Below, piece after piece: positions 24,687-32,900 of a DNA stretch of 64,000 nucleotides. The translations under genes were made by a program, and so were the position numbers. Position 1 is the first letter of the stretch, and each line of letters starts with the position of its first letter. The notes beneath the pieces were generated by a model that ran no database searches, had not been told where the DNA came from, and saw nothing but the letters and a program-made list of their open reading frames with translations. The DNA is taken from assembly GCF_927798095.1 (NCBI RefSeq), contig NZ_CAKMMF010000015.1, forward strand, positions 83,866 to 147,865, in the 5' to 3' direction. Origin of the DNA: Paenibacillus plantiphilus (GTDB taxonomy: Bacteria > Bacillota > Bacilli > Paenibacillales > Paenibacillaceae).

Positions 24687-26294
24687 TCATTGATCATCTT
24701 GTTTATCGTATACATCGGGTTTCGATGGCTGTCTATGGATATTGTTGTTGATCGTTAGGGACGGCCGTGTATTCATCTTCCACCAGGGAGCCCGGACTAA
24801 TATATCCTTGAGGTCCTTCTGCTCGACCGTTGCTACGGGTGACATATAGGGGACACCAAAGGATCGCAGGGTGCACAAATGAATCAATACCGCAAGAATT
24901 CCCATGATGACGCCGAGCAAGCCGATGACTCCAGCCAGCAGCATAATAGGAAATCGGATGATTCGAAGAGAGAAACCGATCGCATAATGCGGAACCATGA
25001 AAGAAGCAATTCCTGTAATTGCAACAACCATTACCATTGGCGATGAGACAATACCGGCAGCGACCGCAGCCTGTCCGATAACAAGCGCCCCCACGATACT
25101 TACGGCGGAGCCAACCTGCTTCGGCAATCTGACGCCAGCTTCGCGCAGCGCTTCGAATGCAATCTCCATAATGAAAGCCTCCACCACCGCAGGGAAGGGC
25201 ACGCTCTCTCTAGAAGCAGCTATACTGAAAAATAAGGAGCCCGGAATCATTTCCTGATGGTATGAAAGTATCGCCACATATAACGAAGGCAGAACCATGG
25301 ATATAAACAGAAATACATAACGCAGCCAGCGAGTAACGGTACTGAAAATAAAGCGGTCATAATAATCCTCAGGTGATTGCAGTAGCGAAAAGAAATTAAT
25401 CGGAACGATTAGAACAAACGGAGTCCCGTTAACGAATATCGCAATTCTTCCCTCCAGCAAATTCGCCGCAACAACATCTGGCCGTTCCGTTACGAGCGAT
25501 TGCGGAAATGGCGAAAGCGACTTGTCCCCGATCATTTCCTCGATATAGGAAGTTTCCAGAATGCCATCGATGTCTATACGTTTGATTCTGGAAATGACAT
25601 CCTTAACCAGATCTTTTAATGCGAGCCCTTCTATATAAGTAATTGCAACTTCTGTACCTGTATATCTGCCTACTGTGAGCGCCTCTGACTTTAAGAGAGG
25701 GCTGCGGATTTTCCGGCGAACGAGCGATAAATTAACCGTTAACGTTTCAGTAAAACCTTCGCGTGGACCCCGAATGACGGATTCGGCCTGGGGCTCTTCG
25801 ATTGCTCTTTTATCAGACTTCGCAATAGCAATTGAGATGCCTTGCCGTTGGCCTTCAATAATCAGAACAGTATTGCCATTGGACAACTGCTCCACGCAAT
25901 CTCCTAATGTTTGGAGCAGCTTCACTTGCGATACCGGCAAAGCGTTTTCAATAAGACTGCTCAATCCCTCGTCCATGGTCCACTTCCCCTGCATTAGGGG
26001 CGCAAGCACAAGCTCACCGAGTGTTTCCTGATTGGCGAGTCCATTGATGTAAATAATAGATGCCGTCGTTGTATCCCCGATCTGAAAGGGACGAAAAACA
26101 ACATCCGAGCATTGTTTATATATCGTTTGAAGCCTGGCTATATTCGAAACATAGTTATCCGTCAGCTTGTCTTGTGACTGCAATTGCTGCTGTGATTGCA
26201 ATTGCTGCTGTGACTGCTGTTCCTCCTGTGGGCGACTGTTGCTCTTCGAATTCGTTTGGGACCACTTCCAAAGCAGTCTCATTAGCAGTCTCAT
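24687..26294 (-). CDS. GerA-family germinant receptor subunit
   Basis: 535 residues. The N-terminal cytoplasmic region opens with a Gln/Ser-rich tract (about residues 20-42, repeated QQ, QSQ and QLQ units encoded by a short DNA repeat), then two soluble subdomains (to about 290), then 5-6 membrane helices. Family signatures: SYIEEMIGDKSLSPFPQSLVTERPDVVAANLLEGR (seen across about 250-285) and AFIMEIAFEALREAGVRLP. GerAA-type subunits oligomerise into the ion channel of the receptor. It is the first gene of a four-gene operon. GACGAGGAA precedes the ATG; an ATG four codons in is an alternative. The Gln tract is unusual and may vary between strains. Confidence 0.92.
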   Translation of the reverse strand: MRLLMRLLWKWSQTNSKSNSRPQEEQQSQQQLQSQQQLQSQDKLTDNYVSNIARLQTIYKQCSDVVFRPFQIGDTTTASIIYINGLANQETLGELVLAPLMQGKWTMDEGLSSLIENALPVSQVKLLQTLGDCVEQLSNGNTVLIIEGQRQGISIAIAKSDKRAIEEPQAESVIRGPREGFTETLTVNLSLVRRKIRSPLLKSEALTVGRYTGTEVAITYIEGLALKDLVKDVISRIKRIDIDGILETSYIEEMIGDKSLSPFPQSLVTERPDVVAANLLEGRIAIFVNGTPFVLIVPINFFSLLQSPEDYYDRFIFSTVTRWLRYVFLFISMVLPSLYVAILSYHQEMIPGSLFFSIAASRESVPFPAVVEAFIMEIAFEALREAGVRLPKQVGSAVSIVGALVIGQAAVAAGIVSSPMVMVVAITGIASFMVPHYAIGFSLRIIRFPIMLLAGVIGLLGVIMGILAVLIHLCTLRSFGVPYMSPVATVEQKDLKDILVRAPWWKMNTRPSLTINNNIHRQPSKPDVYDKQDDQ

Positions 26295-26440
26295 TTCCTC
26301 GTCGCTCCTCGCAGGATGATGGACCTATTTTTTACCAAGCTGTTGAAATATATGCGCTCCTTGCTGTGAGTTGAATCTATAAGGGGGGATGATGATAGCT
26401 GGAATCAGTAGGGTTTTATCAGAATAGCGTCGCCAAGCCA

Positions 26441-26870
26441 GGCTGTCGCAGAGCTGTAAGTGGGTTTTTCCGTGCTACAGCTGATTTTGCGAGGATTAGT
26501 TGCGCTGTAAGCAGGTTTTTCCGCTTTATAGCTGCTTAGAACCCGCCATGCTAGGCTGTCGCAGAACTGTAAGCGGGTTTTTCCGTGCTACAGCTGATTT
26601 TGCGAGGATTAGTTGGGCTGTAAGCAGGTTTTTCCGCTTTATTGCTGCTTTGAGCCCGCCAAGCTAGGCTGTCGCAGAGCTGTAAGCGGGTTTTTCCGTG
26701 CTACAGCTGATTTTGCGAGGATTAGTTGCGCTGTAAGCAGGTTTTTCCGCTTTATAGCTGCTTAGAACCCGCCATGCTAGGCTGTCGCAGAGCGTTAAGC
26801 GGGTTTTTCCGTGCTACAGCTGATTTTGCGAGGATTAGTTGTGCTGTAAGCGGGTTTTTCCGTGCTACAG
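26441..26870. repeat. Tandem array of 113-bp repeats (array 1), 3.8 copies
   Basis: Units start with GGCTGTCGCAG at 26441, 26554, 26667 and 26780, exactly 113 bases apart. Each unit holds two palindromic cores: GCTGTAAGCGGG-TTTTT-CCGTGCTACAGC and GCTGTAAGCAGG-TTTTT-CCGCTTTATAGC. Copies 1 and 3 are nearly identical, and the last copy is truncated at the end of the glycosyltransferase gene. Related arrays lie at 45380-47070 and 62867-63390. The 145 bases between the gerA start and the array show nothing else recognised. Confidence 0.9.
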
Positions 26871-27860
26871 CCATTTATCAAAAAATGCGCGATAGCCTTC
26901 CTTCATCACACGGGAAGAGAAATGCTGAAAGGCGTATTCCTTGTTCTCGTTTGAATATCGGGTTGGCGCAGCCAAAGCCATGTTGACAAGCTCGAACCAA
27001 TTGTCCTCATTGCCGGCAAACGTATGCCGTGATGAGATATGCGAATAGCAGGGATGGTCTGGTCTGATAATGATTTTGCCCATTGCCATCGCTTCTGATA
27101 AAGGCATGGCGAAGGTGTCAAACACCGAGCTGCTCCAATATACTTTAGCTGAATTCATCAATTCGAAAATTTGTGGCCGAGACAACGCAAAATGCAGCTT
27201 CACATTGCCCGGCAAGTTATACTTCTTCATGCTCTCCTTATACCGCAGCCCGCCAAAAACCATATGCACCTCAGCGTGAGGATTGTTCCGCGCATATTCA
27301 ATCGGCATCTCAGGCCTTCGATTAGGCTCGTCCCTTCCGACCCACAGCACCCGATTCTCCACGATTGCAGTTGGATCGAAGGACCGCTTCGCGATCTCCT
27401 CCTCGAACCCAATCGGGATCACATCCACATCGGTTACCCCATAATCCTCGCGAAAGCTCTTCTTCAAATATTCGGTATGCACGATTGCCTTGTCCACAAT
27501 ATCATAGAACGGCTTCATCATTTCATGTCCGGTCAAGTATGGATTGGGGTAAGAGTGCGGAAAAAGCACACATTTGTCGAAGAACATGCGGAGGAATGAG
27601 AAGCCGGATACAGTATAAATGACATGCTTGATCCCCGCCTTCTCAAGCTTGTCGAGTACGATATCGTAGTTAACGATATCACCCTTCTCATATTCGTAGC
27701 CAGGCGCCTGATCATACTCGCTCACATGTCTTTCGGGGGAAATGAACACAATATCAATACCGAGCTCCCGCCCGATTGCTTGCAGACGCTCCGCATATAT
27801 TCTCGGCCCCTGCGCTTCGGCAAATTGAATCTTTCGCATTACGAGTCCAACTCTGTTCAT
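26865..27860 (-). CDS. GT4-like glycosyltransferase whose stop codon lies in the repeat array
   Basis: 331 residues. The N-terminal half starts NRVGLVMRKIQFAEAQGPRIYAE. The C-terminal donor half has RVLWVGRDEPNRRPE and the E-x7-E-like region SVFDTFAMPLSEAMAMGK, in which the first Glu of E-x7-E is Asp. Substrate unknown. The last codons GATAAATGGCTG and the stop TAG overlap the terminal repeat sequence CTACAGC, so the array supplies the stop codon. The natural C-terminus may have been altered by the repeat. Pyrimidine-rich sequence precedes the ATG on the coding strand's complement, with AAAGGATGG as a probable binding site. Confidence 0.82.
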   Translation of the reverse strand: MNRVGLVMRKIQFAEAQGPRIYAERLQAIGRELGIDIVFISPERHVSEYDQAPGYEYEKGDIVNYDIVLDKLEKAGIKHVIYTVSGFSFLRMFFDKCVLFPHSYPNPYLTGHEMMKPFYDIVDKAIVHTEYLKKSFREDYGVTDVDVIPIGFEEEIAKRSFDPTAIVENRVLWVGRDEPNRRPEMPIEYARNNPHAEVHMVFGGLRYKESMKKYNLPGNVKLHFALSRPQIFELMNSAKVYWSSSVFDTFAMPLSEAMAMGKIIIRPDHPCYSHISSRHTFAGNEDNWFELVNMALAAPTRYSNENKEYAFQHFSSRVMKEGYRAFFDKWL

Positions 27861-27952
27861 GAAACCATCCTTTACAATAGCAGTAAGCTAACTATTAATA
27901 CGCTAATCATACACCTTCTTTGTCGCGTTCAGCTACAGGCTGTTGCTATTCC

Positions 27953-27961
27953 TGCTATAAT
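27953..27961 (+). promoter_or_regulatory. Extended -10 promoter for the Crp/Fnr gene
   Basis: TGCTATAAT is a perfect extended -10 (TGnTATAAT); no good -35 is visible. It lies about 90 bases upstream of the regulator's ATG. Confidence 0.5.
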
Positions 27962-28052
27962 GGGATTACAATTATTCCAACGAATATGAAATGCCAAACA
28001 GCGATATGCCTTCATGATCCGGCTATCGCTATTTGGCTGAAGTGAGGATTAG

Positions 28053-28568
28053 ATGATACTGCATAAAGGTGAAACATTATTTCGGCAAGGGGAATCGGGT
28101 CCGCTCTATCATCTGGCAAGCGGTCTGCTGAAGATCGTCCGCAACCATGAGGATGGCAACGCTGTTCTTGTCAATATTATCGTCCCGAATGAAACCATTC
28201 CGCATCATTCGCTAATAAGTCCCAAGCCTTATTACGGTACGGCAATCGCGCTTGTAACCTGTGAAATTCAAGTGTTATCCGCTGCCGAGTGGTATCGGGA
28301 GCTGGAAGGGAATCCTGATAAATCACATGCGATAGCGCTGCAGCTGCAGGACAAATTGCGGATGATGCAGCAGCGAATAGACCAGCTTACGCAAGTAACG
28401 CCAGCGGAGAAGCTGCGCAAGCTCCAGAGCTGGTTCAAAACCTATATCGCCCCTGCTGCGCTGACAGATGTTCTAACGCAGGATGAAATCGGTCAATTCA
28501 TTGGCCTCCGGCGTGAAACAGTCAATCGTCTGCTGCGGGCTCAAGCCTCGTCTGTTCTTGTGGAGTAA
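28053..28568 (+). CDS. Crp/Fnr-family transcriptional regulator (short form)
   Basis: 171 residues, about 50 fewer than typical Crp/Fnr proteins. The cyclic-nucleotide-binding-type beta roll starts abruptly at MILHKGETLFRQGESGPLYHL, and the C-terminal HTH reads LTQDEIGQFIGLRRETVNRLLR. No N-terminal Cys cluster for a [4Fe-4S] centre is present, so it is not a classical oxygen-sensing Fnr. GAGG precedes the ATG. It faces hmp convergently, and a TGTGA-N6-TCACA site upstream of hmp is an obvious candidate target. The signal sensed, possibly nitric oxide or redox, is unknown. Confidence 0.88.
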   Translation: MILHKGETLFRQGESGPLYHLASGLLKIVRNHEDGNAVLVNIIVPNETIPHHSLISPKPYYGTAIALVTCEIQVLSAAEWYRELEGNPDKSHAIALQLQDKLRMMQQRIDQLTQVTPAEKLRKLQSWFKTYIAPAALTDVLTQDEIGQFIGLRRETVNRLLRAQASSVLVE

Positions 28569-28620
28569 TCAGTCTATTCACAACTTCTTGCCAATCGCAT
28601 CGTAAGAAGCGCGCCAATCG

Positions 28621-29838
28621 CTATTCCAGGCTTTGCTTGGGACCAAAAAACTCATAATGAATATCCGCCTCTTGAACGCCGCAGCCCAGAAGAGCGCGAT
28701 GGACTGCCTTCATAAATGGCGTAGGCCCGCAGTAATAGAAGCCGGCATCAACCGTTGGCAGTACACCTTTCAACCATTGCTGATCGATAAAACCGGTATG
28801 GTGAGCCGTACCCGAAGCTGCATCGTTGTCGGTCGGCTGCTCATAGCACCAGTAGACCTTGAGCTGTGGATGCTTGGCAGCAGTTTGCTCAACATGCTCA
28901 CGCATCGCATGGACGGAGCCATTGCGCGCAGCATGGATGAAGATCACTTCCCGCTGCGGTTGCTTATCCACGATTGTGTTCAGCATACTGATCATTGGCG
29001 TCAGTCCAACCCCGCCGCTTAGAAGAACAGCTGGCCTGCTGTCGGTCTGATCCAGCGTGAAATCTCCCGCAGGCGCAGATAGCAGCAGCTCTCCGCCTTC
29101 TTCTATATGATTGTGCAAATAGACAGAAACCTTGCCTGCAGGACGACCTTCCAGAGCATCCTCGCGTTTAACCGATATGCGGTAACAGCTTTTGCCCGGC
29201 GCATCTGACAAGCTGTATTGCCGAATATGCGTATACTCATCTCCAGGTATATTCACCTTCAGACTGACATATTGCCCCGGTTCAAAGCTCGCTACAGCCC
29301 TGCCATCCTTGGGAACCAGATAGAACGATGTAATGACCTCGCTCTCCTGAACCTTTCTCTCTACGCGAAACGCCCTGTAATCGGCCCATCCACCTGGCTG
29401 TTCCTCTGCTTGCTGATACATATCTGCTTCAACCTGAATGAAAGCATCTGCAATGACGCCATAAGCTTCAGTCCATGCCTGTATGATCTCATCCGTTGCC
29501 GCATCACCGAGAACCTCCTTGATCGCAGCAAGCAAATTCTGGCCTACAATCGGATAATGCTCCGCTTTAATACCTAGACTGCGGTGCTTATGAGCGATCT
29601 GCTTCACAGCGGGAAGGATGTTCTCCAGCTTATCGATATGCAATGCCGCTGCGTATACCGCATTGGCCAGAGCTGTCTGCTGCCTGCCTTGCTTTTGATT
29701 CGCATGGTTGAAGATATGCAGCAATTCGGGATGATACGTGAACAGCCGCTCATAGAATCTTGTTGTGATCGCTGTACCGTGAACTTCCAGGACGGGCACA
29801 GTTGATTTGATGATTTGAATCGTTTGATCTTTAAGCAT
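28621..29838 (-). CDS. hmp: Flavohemoprotein, nitric oxide dioxygenase
   Basis: 405 residues, full length. An N-terminal globin (1-140) with proximal His in [16 protein letters not shown] converts NO and O2 to nitrate. Next comes an FAD-binding ferredoxin-reductase domain with [11 protein letters not shown], then an NAD(P)H-binding domain with [15 protein letters not shown] and [12 protein letters not shown]. It acts in the cytoplasm against nitrosative stress. Upstream are a predicted -10 (TATACT) and a Crp/Fnr-type palindrome at about -41.5, suggesting direct activation by the neighbouring Crp/Fnr protein. Confidence 0.96.
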   Translation of the reverse strand: MLKDQTIQIIKSTVPVLEVHGTAITTRFYERLFTYHPELLHIFNHANQKQGRQQTALANAVYAAALHIDKLENILPAVKQIAHKHRSLGIKAEHYPIVGQNLLAAIKEVLGDAATDEIIQAWTEAYGVIADAFIQVEADMYQQAEEQPGGWADYRAFRVERKVQESEVITSFYLVPKDGRAVASFEPGQYVSLKVNIPGDEYTHIRQYSLSDAPGKSCYRISVKREDALEGRPAGKVSVYLHNHIEEGGELLLSAPAGDFTLDQTDSRPAVLLSGGVGLTPMISMLNTIVDKQPQREVIFIHAARNGSVHAMREHVEQTAAKHPQLKVYWCYEQPTDNDAASGTAHHTGFIDQQWLKGVLPTVDAGFYYCGPTPFMKAVHRALLGCGVQEADIHYEFFGPKQSLE

Positions 29839-29878
29839 ATCGGGGATCGCCTCGCTTTGTTAGAGTTCGTATGAGCTA

Positions 29879-29921
29879 AGTATAGACAAACCGGCGGCGA
29901 GCACCTGTGATTTCAATCACA
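29879..29921 (-). promoter_or_regulatory. hmp promoter with Crp/Fnr-type operator
   Basis: TGTGATTTCAATCACA (29906-29921) is a perfect TGTGA-N6-TCACA palindrome, the form used by Gram-positive Fnr and related regulators. The minus-strand -10 TATACT (29884-29879) puts the start near 29872 and the palindrome centre at about -41.5, the class II activation position. No -35 of its own is visible. Confidence 0.65.
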
Positions 29922-29956
29922 CCAATTGCCAACAATATGTGACGGTATAGCTTACC

Positions 29957-32900
29957 CTATTCTTCTATGTCTTCATACCTCTTCTGGAGTTCCAGCGCAA
30001 GCAGCTCCAGCTCCAGAATAAAGTTCTGATTCCAGCTCTCGATCGTAGCTGTATCATGAAGCTCACTGCTATAGTCCCAATCGATGATTAGCTCATCATT
30101 CTCTACTCCGCAGTTGAAGATAATCAGGTTGGATCGGATCATATCCCCGTTTGATTCCACATCTGGAAGCCCGACCCCTTGTATCCCGTTCAACTGATCA
30201 GCTTCTTCAATACTCTGGTTTCCCTTGAAATTAAAGTTGACCTGCGCATCAGGAATCTGCGCCATCTTCTGGCGAATCTCTGCAGATGAATGACAATAAC
30301 GCAATAGACCGTAGCTATTATCCTTAGGAATTTCCCGGTTCTGCTGCTGTACATTCACCAGAACATCGAACAAGCTTTTTTCAGACTGGAATTCATACTT
30401 AACCGGGAACATGCTGTTCATCCAGCCCATCGTATTGGAAAGATCAAGCTCGGGAGAATACTGGAAACGTCCTGTATCGAATATATTCATTATCAAATGC
30501 TCTTTGCCCGACCAGCGGCTGTATGAGATGAGGAAAGCAGTCAGCATAATATCGTTCAACTGTATCCCGTCAACCTTTAGCGCTTTCTTCAAGGTGTCGA
30601 TTTTCCCTTTGAGCGGGTAACTGGACCAATGCTGCTTGAATGACCAGCTAATACATTCCCCGTTCGGATTATCGAGCGGTATCCGATGGTCCAGCTTCGT
30701 CAGCTCCAGCCAATAATCAAGCTTGCTGGTACATGCTTCACTCTCCGCATAACGCTGCATCGCCTTAGCGAAAGAGGCATAAGTGGATGTTCGGGGCGGA
30801 AGAACGATCTCCCTTCCTTCCATCTGGGACTGTATGCACAGCATCATCTCGGCTAACAGAACATTCATAGACATTTTGTCCATACAATAATGATGAAGGA
30901 AATACATCAGCTCGCTTGGTTTTCCTTCGCCGTAATCGAACAAGCGCAGACCGAACAACGGACCGTACTCCAAATTCATTTCTTCTTCCATTTGTCTAAG
31001 CTTCTGGAGCTTGAAATCATACTGCTCGTCTTCAGCTAGATCCGCCACATCAAACCAATCAAAGGGAATATTGCCGTTATAAGGAGCAATGCGCTGGATC
31101 CAGCCTCGCTCTGACTCAACAACCTGAATCCGCAACGCATCATGCCGTTCAACCATCAAACTCGCTGCATTGCGAATCCAATCATGCTTCAGCTGTATCG
31201 GGAATTGGAAGACACGTCTTTCACCCCAACGGTATTTGAACGGATTGTTCGGAAATGACAGACTGTAGGCCAAATTCGGGTGAATCGGAATTTCGCCGAA
31301 TTCCTCCTCGTCGCCAGCAGCCATCGTGTCATTGAACGACAGATGCGGAGACAGCTCCTCGATAGTCAAGTAAGCGAACAAATCCTGCACAGACACTTTC
31401 ACTCCGCGATGGGACAAGCTGGTATTCACATTTATAATCTGCATTGAGCTTCCGCCCAGCTCGAAGAAATGATCCTTAATCCCTACTCTGTCTACCTTCA
31501 GAATGCGCTGCCATACTGAACAAACAATTTCTTCTATTTCATTTCTAGGCGCTGCATATTCCGAATCAGTCACTACGGACTCGCCTGGAGCGGGAAGCGC
31601 CTTGCGGTCCAGCTTGCCGTTCGATGTAACCGGCAGTTCATCCAGATGAACATAGTGGCTCGGAATCATATAGGCTGGGAGAGTCTGAGAGAGATAGTCC
31701 CGCCATTCACGGATCGTGCTATGGGATTCAGCAACAATATATGCGCACAGCGTCTTCTCCCCATCATCACGCATGCGGTCGATCACGACCGCTACTTTGA
31801 CGCTTGGATGCTTCATCAATTGCGCCTGGATTTCTCCGAGCTCCACACGATAGCCGCGAATTTTGACCTGATGATCAGATCTGCCCATAAATTCCATATT
31901 GCCATCAGCCATCCATCTTGCCAGGTCACCTGTCTTATACATGACTGCAGCAGGCTCCAATCCGAATGGATCAGGAATGAACCGCTCCTTGGTAATGACA
32001 GGGTCTGTGTAGCCGCTGGCCAAACATTCTCCGCCGATATACAGGTCTCCGCTCACATGATAAGGACAAGGCTCCAACGCCTCATTCAAAATATAATATC
32101 GCGCGTTGGCAATGGGCCGGCCATACGGAATGCTTGTCCATTCGGGATCGATCCCTTCGACTTTGAAGAAGTTGGACCATATTGCCGCCTCTGTTGCACC
32201 GCCCAGACCAACTACTTTCACAGACGGGAATTGCGCTTTCAATTGTTCCGGCAGCGTAAGCGGAATCCAGTCCCCGCTAAGGAATACAAGCCTCAATGCG
32301 CTTCGGGAGCAATCGACAAGCCCTTGGTCCATAAGCATTGCCAGCTGCTGCAGAGCTGCAGGAGCTGAATCCCAGAACGTTATGCCCTCATCAGCGACAA
32401 TGGTCAGCAGCCGTTCCGGGTTGCGCACCTCATCCTCTGCAGCGATCCGAATCGTTCCGCCAGCAGACAGAATGCCGAATATATCATAGACAGAGAGATC
32501 AAAGCATAGCGAGGTCAGGAACAGCAGCCGGTCACTAGCGCCAATTCCAAACGTTCCATTCACCCATTCCATCAAATTAATGACAGGACGGTGTGTCACG
32601 ACAACACCTTTAGGCACGCCTGTTGATCCCGATGTGAATATTGTATAGGCCTTTGTAGTGGCATCTGTTCGGGAAGGAACATTGTCTGAGCTGCGGGCAG
32701 CGATATGATGGAGCGTCCAGTAATGAAGCGGACCCGAGACTGGGGCTGCAGCTTCGCTCTTCTGATGCAGACCCGGGACTGGCACTGCAGCTTCATTCTT
32801 CTTCACTGCTCTCTCCGTCCGGGCCTTGCGAAGGACGACATCGAAGCGATATTGCAGCTCGTTCGTAAAGCTGCTATCGCGCCGTACAATCTCAACTTCG

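Noticed and set aside
26441..26870. CRISPR array
   Set aside because: The repeats are 113 bp, contiguous and contain internal palindromes; there are no unique spacers and no cas genes.
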